A stretch of 33,075 bases of DNA from Streptomyces fulvoviolaceus (GCF_000718165.1 NZ_JOEY01000077.1:1-33075), one strand, 5' to 3'; positions 23,604-31,533 are shown, counted from the stretch's first letter. Notes: generated from the letters alone by a model not told the origin. Program-made: numbers and translations.

Positions 23604-23733
23604 GCGGGATGCAGGCTCCCTGTGGTCACTCCCTGGCCGACTCCGATCACTCGATCGTGTGCCTCTGGTCAGGGTGTGCAACCCTCAGGACCCCCTGGGG
23701 AGTCGACCGTCATGACGAGAGGAGGTGCCGCCA

Positions 23734-24960
23734 GTGATCGCGAACGTATCGGCACACCGGCGGGCGAACGCCTTCGCCCAGGCCCTGGAGGAGCAGTCCG
23801 ACCGGGACCCGGCGGCCGAGCAGTCCGAAGGACCGGCCCCGGCCCCGGCTGCTGCGGAACAGACCGAGCAGGGTCGTCTGTTGGCCCTGGCGGAGTGTCT
23901 CGGCGAGCTGCCCAGGCCTGAGCTGGATCCCGAGGTCAAAGTGGTGCAGCGAGCCCAGCTCGTGGCTGCCATGGAGGCCATGCTGCTGGGAGGCGAAGCT
24001 CCGGAACCGTCCGTACCCGAGCAGCGTTCCGCTCGGTCCAGAGGCACGCACCGGGCGAGCCCACTGGGCAAACTGCGACCGCGTTCCCGGCTCACCAAGG
24101 GCCTCGCCGCGGGCGGACTCAGCGTCGGAATGGCCGCCGGAGCCTTCGGCGGCGTCGCCGCCGCGAGCTCGGACGCCCTCCCCGGCGACTCGCTCTACGG
24201 CCTCAAGCGCGGAATCGAGGACTTCAAGCTCAGCTACCTGTCCGACGGCGACGACGAGCGCGGGGTCGCCTACCTCGACCAGGCCTCCACCCGCCTCAAC
24301 GAAGCGCGCCGGCTCATGGACCGCGGCCGCGACGGCCAGCTCGACCACGAGTCCGTGGGCGAGATCCGCCGTGCCCTGTCCGGCATGCAGCACGACGCCT
24401 CCGAGGGCCACCGCCTGCTCCACGAGGCGTATGAACGCGACCCGAACTCCCTGGGCCCCATCCAGGCCCTGGACAGCTTCTCGCGCTCGCACCGCGAGGC
24501 CTGGGGCCTGCTCCGCGAGAAGCTGCCCGTACAGCTCGGCGATGTCAGCGACCAGGTGTCGTCGGTCTTCGACGCCATAGACGAAGAGGTCGCCCCGCTG
24601 CAGTCCCTCCTCCCGCAGCCCCCGGCTCAGGGCGGCGGCACGGGCGGGCGTCAGGGCTCCGGGTCGGGGTCCTCCTCCGACACCTCGACCGGTTCCGGCC
24701 GTTCGACGGCACCGGGCACCGGCAACGGCAGCTCCTCCGACGGCAGCGGCACCGGCAGCACCGACCCGAGCAAGTCGGCCTCCGGCGACAGCGACGGCCT
24801 GCTCGGCGGCAACACCGGCGGCCTGCTCGACCCGCCGCTGGACACCGGCACCGCCTCACCGTCCACGACGGCCCCGACCACCGAGCCGGACGTCACCGTC
24901 CCACCCCTGCTCCCGGGCCTCCTGCCCGGCCTGGGCATCGACGGCGAGGACGCAGGCTAG
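23734..24960 (+). CDS. rsbN: RsbN, membrane anti-sigma factor of BldN
   Basis: A 408-residue single-pass membrane protein. The cytoplasmic N-terminal domain (about 1-120: MIANVSAHRRANAFAQALEE; LLALAECLGELPRPELDPEVKVVQRAQLVAAMEAMLL) is the part known to bind BldN in S. venezuelae. One membrane helix follows (about 122-146). The extracellular DUF5667 helical region spans about 147-275 (ALPGDSLYGLKRGIEDFKLSY; QASTRLNEARRLMDRG). A long Ser/Gly/Thr/Pro-rich tail (about 290-400) looks disordered or wall-associated. The start GTG 23734 was chosen because a near-perfect GAGGAGGT lies 8 nt before it. An in-frame GTG at 23725 overlaps that site. It is downstream of bldN, apparently with its own promoter. 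Confidence 0.93.
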   Translation: MIANVSAHRRANAFAQALEEQSDRDPAAEQSEGPAPAPAAAEQTEQGRLLALAECLGELPRPELDPEVKVVQRAQLVAAMEAMLLGGEAPEPSVPEQRSARSRGTHRASPLGKLRPRSRLTKGLAAGGLSVGMAAGAFGGVAAASSDALPGDSLYGLKRGIEDFKLSYLSDGDDERGVAYLDQASTRLNEARRLMDRGRDGQLDHESVGEIRRALSGMQHDASEGHRLLHEAYERDPNSLGPIQALDSFSRSHREAWGLLREKLPVQLGDVSDQVSSVFDAIDEEVAPLQSLLPQPPAQGGGTGGRQGSGSGSSSDTSTGSGRSTAPGTGNGSSSDGSGTGSTDPSKSASGDSDGLLGGNTGGLLDPPLDTGTASPSTTAPTTEPDVTVPPLLPGLLPGLGIDGEDAG

Positions 24961-24968
24961 TCCTTCCG

Positions 24969-25018
24969 GTACGACGACGGGGGCACCCCTCCCACGAGGG
25001 GTGCCCCCGTCGTCGTAC
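24969..25018. terminator. Bidirectional hairpin terminator, rsbN / acyltransferase
   Basis: A perfect 23-bp stem (24969-24991 with 24996-25018) and a CCAC loop lie between converging genes, starting 8 nt after the rsbN stop. Its arms resemble those of the terminator at 933-982. Confidence 0.88.
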
Positions 25019-25075
25019 AACAGACAGGCATTTGTCAGGTTTCTCAGACAGCGGCTACGAAGAAGCGCCCCGAGC

Positions 25076-26128
25076 TCAGAAGAACACGGACCGACGCTGC
25101 ACCAGCAACTTGTAGAGCGTGTGCTGGATCTGTTCTCTGACCTGGTCGGTCAGGTTGAACATGAGCATCGGGTCCTCGGCGGCCTCCGGCGGATAGCCGT
25201 CCGTGAGGATCGGCTCGCCGAACTGGATCGTCCACTTCGTCGGGAGCGGGATCGCGCCCAGCGGGCCCAGCCACGGGAAGGTCGGCGTGATCGGGAAGTA
25301 CGGGAAGCCCAGCACGCGCGCGAGGGTCTTCGCGTTGCCGATCATCGGGTAGATCTCCTCCGCGCCCACGATCGAGCAGGGGATGATCGGGGCGCCCTTG
25401 CGCAGCGCGGTCGAGACGAAGCCGCCGCGGCCGAAGCGCTGGAGCTTGTAGCGCTCGGAGAACGGCTTGCCGATGCCCTTGAAGCCCTCCGGCATCACAC
25501 CGACCAGTTCACCGCGCCCCAGCAGCCGTTCGGCGTCCTCGGCGCAGGCGAGGGTGTGACCGGCCTTGCGGGCGAGTTCGTTGACCACCGGCAGCATGAA
25601 CACCAGGTCCGCCGCGAGCAGGCGGAGATGCCGGTTCGCGGGGTGGTTGTCATGGACGGCGACCTGCAGCATCAGGCCGTCCAGCGGAAGCGTGCCGGAG
25701 TGGTTGGCGACGATCAGCGCGCCGCCCTCCGACGGGATGTTCTCGACGCCCTTCACCTCGACCCGGAAGTACTTCTCGTACACCGGGCGCAGCAGGGACA
25801 TCAGGACCTGGTCGGTCAACTCCTCGTCGTAGCCGAAGTCGTCGACGTCGTAGTCACCGGTGAGGCGGCGGCGCAGGAAGCTGAGCCCGCCCGCGATGCG
25901 CTGCTCCAGGCCGCCGGTGTTCTGGGGCTTCTCGGGCGGCTGTTCCTCACGTGTCACAGGAACATCATCCTGCGCGAGAGCCCTGCTGGGCAGGGGCTGG
26001 ACCTCGCGGACCAGCCCGGGTTCCAAACCCTTGCGCCGGCTCCCCGCGCTCCGGCGCCGCGACGGCCGCTGTACGGCGCTCCCACGGGACCGGTCGTCGT
26101 CGAACGGAATGACCTTGGCATCCGCCAT
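25076..26128 (-). CDS. PlsC-family lysophospholipid acyltransferase
   Basis: A 350-residue acyltransferase (PlsC superfamily, Rv0502-like), expected to acylate a glycerophospholipid or similar acceptor at the membrane face. Seen: GALIVANHSGTLPLDGLML (136-154) as motif I, MPEGFKGIGKPFSERYKLQRFGRGGFVSTAL as the substrate-binding motif and APIIPCSIVGAEEIYPMI. In motif I the His (143) and Asp (150) are six residues apart rather than four. The first 75 residues are charged and disordered, with basic and Pro-rich runs. There is no obvious long membrane helix. ATG 26128 (MADAKVIPFDDD) has GAGGAG 10 nt upstream. It lies 14 nt after the SDR-fold gene and is probably in one operon with it. Confidence 0.9.
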   Translation of the reverse strand: MADAKVIPFDDDRSRGSAVQRPSRRRSAGSRRKGLEPGLVREVQPLPSRALAQDDVPVTREEQPPEKPQNTGGLEQRIAGGLSFLRRRLTGDYDVDDFGYDEELTDQVLMSLLRPVYEKYFRVEVKGVENIPSEGGALIVANHSGTLPLDGLMLQVAVHDNHPANRHLRLLAADLVFMLPVVNELARKAGHTLACAEDAERLLGRGELVGVMPEGFKGIGKPFSERYKLQRFGRGGFVSTALRKGAPIIPCSIVGAEEIYPMIGNAKTLARVLGFPYFPITPTFPWLGPLGAIPLPTKWTIQFGEPILTDGYPPEAAEDPMLMFNLTDQVREQIQHTLYKLLVQRRSVFF

Positions 26129-26142
26129 CGTTGATGCGCTCC

Positions 26143-27204
26143 TCAGTTGGCGCTCTGCGTCGGGGGGTGGCCGCTGCCCGCCAGGGGCAGCGCGGCGATC
26201 CGGTCGACGGCCCCGGCAAGGGCCTCCGGCGGCAGGAGTCCGGGGCCCTGGCTGCGCGCGAAGTCCGCGAAGGTCTCCGCCGTCGTGTACTTCGGCTGGA
26301 ACCCGAGCGTCTCCCGCATCTGGTCCGTCGCCACGACCCGGCCGTGCGTCAGCAGCCGGATCTGCTCGGGCGAGAAGTCCGTCATGCCCAGCGTACGCAC
26401 CAGAGAGCCGGCCCAGGTGACCGCCGGCAGCAACAGCGGCACGGTGGGCCGCCCGAGCCGCCGCGAACACTGCGACAGCAACAGCACGCCGTCGCCCGCG
26501 ATGTTGAAGGTGCCGCTGTTGAGCGTGCCCCGCTCCGGCTCGTGCGAGGAGATCCGCAGCACCTCGATCACGTCGTCCTCGTGCACGAACTGCAGCCGGG
26601 GGTCGTACCCGAACACGGTCGGCAGGACGGGCAGCGAGAAGTACGAGACCAGAGGCGTGTCCGCCGTAGGCCCCAGGATGTTCGCGAACCGCAGTACGCA
26701 CACGGCCACATCGGGCCGCCGCCGCGCGAACCCCCGCACATACCCCTCGACCTCGACCGTGTCCTTGGCGAACCCGCCGGAGGGCAGGGACTTGGGCGGG
26801 GTCGTCTCGGTGAACACGGCAGGGTCCCGAGGCGCCGACCCATACACATTCGTACTGGACTTGATCACGAGCCGCTTCACCGTCGGCGACTTCTGACAGG
26901 CACCGAGCAGCTGCATGGTGCCGATGACGTTGGTCTCCTTGACCGTGGTCCGGCTGCCACTGCCGAGCGCCATGGCCGTCACATCCAGGTGTACGACCGT
27001 GTCGGCACCCGTCTCGGCCAGCACCCGCGCGATGGTGGACTGCCTTATGTCGGCCTGGATGAAGTCGGCACCACCCAGATGGTGCTCGGGCGGCACCGCG
27101 TCCACGGCGATCACCCGGTCCACCTGCGGGTCACGCTGGATCCGTCGTACGAACCGGCCCCCCAGCTGACGGGCCACTCCGGTCACGAGCACGACCTTCC
27201 CCAA
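26143..27204 (-). CDS. NAD(P)-binding SDR-family protein (GalE2-like) lacking the catalytic Tyr
   Basis: A 353-residue extended-SDR fold: nucleotide-binding GKVVLVTGVARQLGGRFVRRI (2-22), DFIQADIRQ (47-55) and ADTVVHLDV (67-75). KRLVIKSSTNVYGSA (110-124) contains the usual Ser/Thr position, and RFANILGP (172-179) follows. Where epimerases have YxxxK, the sequence reads GGFAKDTVE (143-151): the Lys (147) is kept but the Tyr position is Gly. Annotated as an epimerase/dehydratase in many genomes, it may bind NAD(P) without classical catalysis. Start TTG 27204 fits the GGAAGGAAGG 8 nt upstream and the family start. The longer frame upstream is not family-like. It is co-directional with the acyltransferase (Rv0501-Rv0502 order in mycobacteria). 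Confidence 0.87.
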   Translation of the reverse strand: MGKVVLVTGVARQLGGRFVRRIQRDPQVDRVIAVDAVPPEHHLGGADFIQADIRQSTIARVLAETGADTVVHLDVTAMALGSGSRTTVKETNVIGTMQLLGACQKSPTVKRLVIKSSTNVYGSAPRDPAVFTETTPPKSLPSGGFAKDTVEVEGYVRGFARRRPDVAVCVLRFANILGPTADTPLVSYFSLPVLPTVFGYDPRLQFVHEDDVIEVLRISSHEPERGTLNSGTFNIAGDGVLLLSQCSRRLGRPTVPLLLPAVTWAGSLVRTLGMTDFSPEQIRLLTHGRVVATDQMRETLGFQPKYTTAETFADFARSQGPGLLPPEALAGAVDRIAALPLAGSGHPPTQSAN

Positions 27205-27345
27205 GATCAGTGCCTTCCTTCCGCCCTCGTACTGCCCTGGTACTCCGCCGCGTTCCCCGTGTGCGGCCCAACTTAGCGGGTCGATGTTGCGCTGTGATGA
27301 CCGCCCAATGCACGAGGTGACGACATCCAGCCCCCTGGCACGCGT

Positions 27346-27378
27346 GTGGCCCCCCACCAGCATTGGGTGGGGGGCCAC
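27346..27378 (-). terminator. Hairpin terminator after the bS22 gene
   Basis: GTGGCCCCCCACC (27346-27358) pairs with 27366-27378 across a 7-nt loop, 25 nt past the stop of the 32-residue gene. There is no U-tract. It would separate this small gene from the SDR-fold gene downstream. Confidence 0.7.
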
Positions 27379-27403
27379 AACCGCGCTACTTTCGCGGCGT
27401 CGC

Positions 27404-27502
27404 TTACTTCTTGTTGCGACGCTGAACGCGCGTGCGCTTGAGCAGCTTGCGGTGCTTCTTCTTGGCCATCCGCTTGCGCCGCTTCTTGATAACAGAGCCC
27501 AC
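27404..27502 (-). CDS. bS22-type small ribosomal protein (AURKAIP1/COX24 domain), 32 aa
   Basis: GTG start, 32 residues, extremely basic: [20 protein letters not shown] followed by [12 protein letters not shown], then TAA. This matches the AURKAIP1/COX24 domain of the actinobacterial 30S protein bS22 (Rv0500B-type), which lies in the mRNA-decoding side of the small subunit in mycobacterial ribosomes. GAGGG lies 6 nt or so before the GTG. It is too short for most gene finders and easily missed. It sits between the bdtA-like gene and the GalE2-like gene, the same order as in mycobacteria. Confidence 0.92.
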   Translation of the reverse strand: MGSVIKKRRKRMAKKKHRKLLKRTRVQRRNKK

Positions 27503-27570
27503 GACTACCCTCGCTCACTTCTCATCACTCGGCGTTGGGCGCCATGGGCCCATACGACCTACAAGGGGCT

Positions 27571-27600
27571 AGCCTACCCGCCCGAGCGCTGAGGTCGTAA
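27571..27600 (-). promoter_or_regulatory. Possible promoter of the bS22 gene
   Basis: On the minus strand, TTACGA (27595-27600) and TAGGCT (27571-27576) are 18 nt apart, about 70 nt before the GTG at 27502. The -35 match is weak. Confidence 0.35.
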
Positions 27601-27657
27601 TCGAGGTGACCGGGGGAGATCCACTAGTGCCCTGAGGACCTCCCCGGACCACGATCG

Positions 27658-27867
27658 TCAGGCGGTTTCCACCCCCACATAGCTCTCACGCAGGTATTCG
27701 TGAACCGCGTTCTCGGGGACACGGAAGGACCGTCCCACCCTGATCGCGGGCAGATGACCACTGTGCACCAGGCGGTACACGGTCATCTTCGACACTCGCA
27801 TCACCGAGGCGACTTCCGCCACGGTAAGGAACTGAACCTCGCTCAGAGGCCTCTGTTCAGCAGCCAT
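27658..27867 (-). CDS. bdtA: Excisionase/MerR-fold DNA-binding protein (BdtA-like)
   Basis: A 69-residue winged-helix protein: FLTVAEVASVMRVSKMTVYRLVHSGHLPAIRVGRSFRVPENAVHEYL (13-59) is a complete HTH_17/excisionase domain. AEVASVMRVSKMTVYRLV is the helix-turn-helix and GRSFRV the wing. It is a chromosomal regulator of the Rv0500A type, not a phage excisionase: no integrase or attachment site is nearby and its linkage to bS22 and galE2-like genes is conserved. In S. coelicolor the gene in this position (SCO3328) is, as I recall, named bdtA and is a BldD target. ATG 27867 (MAAEQRPLSEVQF) was chosen as the family start. Its own targets are unknown. Confidence 0.85.
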   Translation of the reverse strand: MAAEQRPLSEVQFLTVAEVASVMRVSKMTVYRLVHSGHLPAIRVGRSFRVPENAVHEYLRESYVGVETA

Positions 27868-27996
27868 GACACACCTGAACCTTCCGCACTCGACGGTCAC
27901 CGGCTTCCCCTTCCGGTGACTCTTCGTCGTTGCGTGCTCACTCCCCAATGTAGGGGCGGGTGATGCAAGTGGGGAAGAGGTGCACGCATCGGCGGC

Positions 27997-28884
27997 CTAC
28001 TGGGGCAGACACGCTCGATTGAGTACGTAGCGGGTCAGCGGCCGGTAGTAATCAGACCGCACAGCGTCATCAAGTGGAACGACGACGGACACGACCCCCT
28101 CGGCCTCTCCCACAAAGAGCGCGGGGTCATCCGTATCCGCCAGCCCAATGGCCTCAAACCCCAGCTGACCTGCTCCGCAGACCCAACCGTGGTCCCCGAT
28201 GACCAGCTCGGGCAACGGCCCACCGGCCTCCGCGGCAGCGGCCAGCACGGTACGAACCGGGAGCGGCGAATGCGTGTGTGCGCCGGTCTCACAACCGGAG
28301 CTCGATGCACCGGGTTCCCGCACCAACGCGACTCCTCGTACGTAGTCAAGGTTGTACGTGCGTAGACCGAACCGGGTCGTTATGTCGACACAGTGACCAT
28401 GCGCAGGGGTGAGTACGGCACACCCCGCCGCCGACAGCGCGTCCGCGAGAGCGGCGTAGAACCCGAGCAACCGATGCGGATGCCCGGTACCGATCAGCAC
28501 AGGGCCACTGCGCTGGGCAACCGCGGCGAGCCGCTCGGCGAAGGCATCGAGCGCGACCAGGGTCCGCTCAGGATCGATCACATCATGGCCTTGAGTGTGG
28601 TTCGGATCGGCCGAAACCCCACACTTATCCGCCATCAACCCGATCAAATCCCGCTGCCCCCAAGACCACTCCGGATCAAGCCCGATCAGCACCCGAGGAT
28701 CCCGAGCAGCAAAAAGCCGATAACTCCGCAGACTCTCTTCCCGAGACGTCGCCACGGTCCCGGCCAGCCGAGCAGCGAGAAGATGAGCGCGCAGCGCGCC
28801 GGTACTCAACACGGGTGCGATGCTGACGGACGGCAGATGCGAGCGCGATACGAACGGGGAAACACCGCACAGTTGGCGTAACAC
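27997..28884 (-). CDS. Streptomyces conserved 'phosphatase' protein, possibly bldA-dependent
   Basis: A 295-residue soluble protein conserved in Streptomyces and usually annotated phosphatase. I cannot confirm an enzyme from motifs. Conserved-looking segments: STGALRAHLLAARLAGTVATSREESLRSYRLFAARDPRVLIGL; GHDVIDPERTLVALDAFAERL; VLIGTGHPHRLLGFYAALADAL (a possible active-site region with GTGHP); GAHTHSPLPVR; and ELVIGDHGWVCGAGQLG. The His- and Asp-rich segments could bind metal. The start GTG 28884 is chosen because further upstream lies an intergenic repeat. It then has TTA as codon 2, and TTA in Streptomyces needs the bldA tRNA. GTG 28812 would avoid the TTA but has no ribosome site. It lies 129 nt upstream of the BdtA-like gene. 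Confidence 0.75.
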   Translation of the reverse strand: MLRQLCGVSPFVSRSHLPSVSIAPVLSTGALRAHLLAARLAGTVATSREESLRSYRLFAARDPRVLIGLDPEWSWGQRDLIGLMADKCGVSADPNHTQGHDVIDPERTLVALDAFAERLAAVAQRSGPVLIGTGHPHRLLGFYAALADALSAAGCAVLTPAHGHCVDITTRFGLRTYNLDYVRGVALVREPGASSSGCETGAHTHSPLPVRTVLAAAAEAGGPLPELVIGDHGWVCGAGQLGFEAIGLADTDDPALFVGEAEGVVSVVVPLDDAVRSDYYRPLTRYVLNRACLPQ

Positions 28885-28890
28885 GTCTTT

Positions 28891-28916
28891 CAGCCCGTCC
28901 GGCGCTTGAAGACGAG
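28891..28916 (+). repeat. Intergenic repeat family B, copy 1
   Basis: CAGCCCGTCCGGCGCTTGAA then GACGAG, directly upstream of the phosphatase-like gene. It differs by two bases from the copy at 28982-29007. The motif GTCCGGCGTTTGAGGACGAG is, as I recall, very common between Streptomyces genes. Confidence 0.75.
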
Positions 28917-28981
28917 CACAGCCATCCCAATCCCCACCCACCCACAGGGGCTAAGCCCTTCAGCACCGGGCAGTGCTCTCC

Positions 28982-29078
28982 CAGCCCGTCCGGCGTTTGA
29001 GGACGAGGCCCGTTCAGGGCCGATCGGGGGTCCAGGGGGCGGAGCCCCCTGGTACGGGGTCGAAGGGGCAGAGCCCCT
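28982..29078 (+). repeat. Intergenic repeat family B, copy 2, with hairpins
   Basis: CAGCCCGTCCGGCGTTTGAG then GACGAG (28982-29007). Two hairpins follow: CCAGGGGGC-GGA-GCCCCCTGG (29032-29052) and AGGGGC-AGA-GCCCCT (29064-29078). It lies just past the 3' end of acuC (stop at 29117) and may serve as its terminator. Confidence 0.75.
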
Positions 29079-29116
29079 GGTAACGGGACGGGTAGGGGCG
29101 GCGGGGGCGACCCCCT

Positions 29117-30289
29117 CTACGCCAACAACCCCCGCAACGGAAACACCGCGCGCCGAGCCGCCAACACCGCCTGATCCAACCGATCCGCAGGGTCGTACCC
29201 CGCCTCCCAGTCGGCCCACGACACCGGCCACCGCCCATCAGTCATCCGCACCGGCGCCAACTGCCGAGTCCGAGCGAACACTTCCGCCCGCCACCCCTCA
29301 GGAATCACCGCCTCCGGCAAAACCGGCCGCCCCGCGGCAATCCCCACCAGATGCGTCCAAGACCGCGGCACGACATCCACCACGGCGTACCCCCCACCCC
29401 CCAGCGCCACCCACCGCCCCTCGGCGTACTCGTGCGCCAGCTCATGACAGGCAACCTGCACAGCCCGCTGCGCATCCAGCGAAACAGCCAGATGCGCCAG
29501 CGGATCCTCGAAGTGCGTATCGGCCCCATGCTGAGTCACCAACACCTGCGGCCGGAAATCCGCGATCAACTCCGGCACCACGGAGTGAAACGCCCGCAGC
29601 CACCCCGCATCCCCGGTCCCCGCCGGCAACGCCACATTCGCAGCCGACCCCTCCGCCGAATCGGCCCCCGTCTCCTCCGGCCACCCGGTCTGCGGAAACA
29701 AGGTCCGCGGATGCTCATGAAGGGAGATCGTCAAAACCCGAGGATCCTCCCAGAACGCCGCCTGCACCCCGTCCCCGTGATGCACATCGACATCCACATA
29801 CGCGACCCGCTCGGCCCCGAGCTCCAACAACCGCGCGATGGCCAGCGACGCGTCGTTGTAGATACAGAACCCCGACGCACCCCCCGGCATCGCATGATGC
29901 AACCCACCCGCGAAGTTCACCGCATGCAGCGCGTCCCCACGCCACACAGCCTCCGCAGCCCCCACCGACTGCCCGGCGATCAGCGCGGACACCTCATGCA
30001 TCCCGGCAAAGGCCGGATCATCCACCGTCCCCAGCCCATACGACTGATCAGCCGCCCCCGGATCCACGGAAGCCGCCTTCACGGCCTCGACGTAGTCCTC
30101 CCGGTGGACGAGCCGCAGGGTCGACTCCCCGGCCGGCTTCGCCGAGACGACGTCGACCTCCCGATCAAGCCCGAAGGCATCGACAAGGCTCCGAGTCAGG
30201 GCAAGCCGAACCGGATCCATCGGATGATCCGGACCGAAGTCATAGCCCGTTACTGCCTCGTCCCACATCAGCTGTGCGCGGCCGCTCAT
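29117..30289 (-). CDS. acuC: AcuC-type deacetylase (histone deacetylase family)
   Basis: A zinc-dependent lysine deacetylase, in bacteria often reversing acetylation of acetyl-CoA synthetase. The 390-residue protein shows the class I HDAC core: YDFGPDHPMDPVRLALTRSLVDAFGL (16-41), FAGGLHHAMPGGASGFCIYND with the His pair 131-132, and VAYVDVDVHHGDGVQ with zinc-binding D166/D168/H170. QHGADTHFEDPLAHL (253-267) supplies the second Asp (257) and GGGGY the transition-state Tyr. ATG 30289 (MSGRAQLMWDE) was chosen, with GTG 30298 as alternative. Its first 50 nt overlap the end of the MFS gene upstream, so the two are probably co-transcribed. Confidence 0.92.
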   Translation of the reverse strand: MSGRAQLMWDEAVTGYDFGPDHPMDPVRLALTRSLVDAFGLDREVDVVSAKPAGESTLRLVHREDYVEAVKAASVDPGAADQSYGLGTVDDPAFAGMHEVSALIAGQSVGAAEAVWRGDALHAVNFAGGLHHAMPGGASGFCIYNDASLAIARLLELGAERVAYVDVDVHHGDGVQAAFWEDPRVLTISLHEHPRTLFPQTGWPEETGADSAEGSAANVALPAGTGDAGWLRAFHSVVPELIADFRPQVLVTQHGADTHFEDPLAHLAVSLDAQRAVQVACHELAHEYAEGRWVALGGGGYAVVDVVPRSWTHLVGIAAGRPVLPEAVIPEGWRAEVFARTRQLAPVRMTDGRWPVSWADWEAGYDPADRLDQAVLAARRAVFPLRGLLA

Positions 30290-31454
30290 GCCCGCCACCG
30301 TATCGGTCCGGTTGAGCGGCGAACGACCGGGCGTACACGAGCGTCACCAGCACCAACACCATCGGCACGAGCATGGCCCCGCGATAGCTCCACGCATCCC
30401 CCAGCGCCCCCACCAACGGCGAACCGATCAAGAACCCCACGTAGTTGAAGACGTTGAGCCGGGCGACGGCCGCATCGGACGCCCCCGGGAACAACCGCCC
30501 CGCCGCCGCGAAGGTCTGCGGCACCAGCACACACAACCCCAGCCCCAGCAAGGTGAACCCGAGCATCCCGACCCAGGCCCCGGGCGCCACGGCCACCACC
30601 GCGAACCCGCCCGCCGCCACGACCGCCCCCAGCCGTACGACCGTCACGGCCCCGAACCGCCGTACCCCGACGTCCCCGATGGCCCGCCCGAGCAGCGTGG
30701 TCACCATGTACACGTTGTACGGCACGGTCGCCAGCTGCTCACTGCTCCCCAACACGTCCTGCAGATACTTCGCACTCCAGTTTGAAACTGTCGAGTCCCC
30801 GATGTACGCGAAGGTCATCACCAGACACAGCGGCAGCAACAGCTTGAAGACAACAGTCCCGCCCTCGCCGCCCGCCTTCTCCTCCACCGACGTGGCATCC
30901 CCGTCGACGTACCACCGACTCCCCACCAGGGCCGCCGGCAGCAGCACCACGACAACCGGCAGATACGAGACCCACAACGCCAGATGCCAGTGCGCCCCCA
31001 CCCAGGCGAGCGAGGCGCCCACGATCCCACCCAGGCTGAACACCGCATGGAAACTGAGCATGATGCTGCGCCCGTACGACCGCTGCAGCCGCACCCCGAG
31101 CATGTTCATCGAGGCGTCCAGCGCACCCACGGCCAGCCCGAACGCGGCGAGCGCGACACCGAGCTCGACCATCGACTCCCCCGCGCCCACCCCGAGCAGC
31201 GCCAGGAGCACGACGGGCTGAGCCCAGCGCAACAGGAGACGGGGCGATATCCGCTTCACGAGCTGCTCGGTCGTGACGCTCCCCACCCCGGCGAGGATCG
31301 GCACCGCGGCCAGGAAGGCGGGCAGCAGCGCGTCGGAGACCCCGTAACGGTCCTGAATGGCCGGGATACGCGTCACCAGCAGAGCAAAGGCGACACCCTG
31401 CGCGAAGAAACTGAACGCCAGCGAGGCCCTACCGCGCCGCAGCACATCTGTCAT
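30240..31454 (-). CDS. MFS transporter
   Basis: A 404-residue major facilitator with about twelve hydrophobic helices (FSFFAQGVAFALLVTRI; LLPAFLAAVPILAGVGS; VVLLALLGVGAG; and others). A charged central loop (DGDATSVEEKAGGEGG, about 185-200) divides the two halves. SFHAVFSLGGIVGASLAW and GALDASMNMLGVRLQ resemble the fucose-permease/YbjJ-type group. The C-terminal tail is hydrophilic (PDRYGGGHERPRTADVG). No substrate can be assigned. ATG 31454 (MTDVLRRGRASLAF) has a weak ribosome site. The end overlaps acuC by 50 nt. Confidence 0.9.
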   Translation of the reverse strand: MTDVLRRGRASLAFSFFAQGVAFALLVTRIPAIQDRYGVSDALLPAFLAAVPILAGVGSVTTEQLVKRISPRLLLRWAQPVVLLALLGVGAGESMVELGVALAAFGLAVGALDASMNMLGVRLQRSYGRSIMLSFHAVFSLGGIVGASLAWVGAHWHLALWVSYLPVVVVLLPAALVGSRWYVDGDATSVEEKAGGEGGTVVFKLLLPLCLVMTFAYIGDSTVSNWSAKYLQDVLGSSEQLATVPYNVYMVTTLLGRAIGDVGVRRFGAVTVVRLGAVVAAGGFAVVAVAPGAWVGMLGFTLLGLGLCVLVPQTFAAAGRLFPGASDAAVARLNVFNYVGFLIGSPLVGALGDAWSYRGAMLVPMVLVLVTLVYARSFAAQPDRYGGGHERPRTADVGRGSNGL

Positions 31455-31533
31455 GGCGGCGAGCGTAGGGCCCCAACGTACTCGTGGGTAGATCCAGCCA
31501 AAGATGAATTTCCCTCAGCTTTACCCGTGACGC

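Noticed and set aside
27273..27518. An 81-residue minus-strand frame overlapping the bS22 gene
   Set aside because: It is a shifted frame of the bS22 gene and its flanks. The 32-residue basic frame is the conserved one.
27658..27867. BldC or a phage excisionase
   Set aside because: The HTH fold is shared, but the sequence differs from BldC as I know it. No integrase, attachment site or other phage gene is nearby. Context fits the Rv0500A/BdtA type.
28906..30315. A Pro/Arg/Thr-rich 469-residue plus-strand frame
   Set aside because: It is antisense to acuC and crosses intergenic repeats. The composition is typical of a shadow frame.
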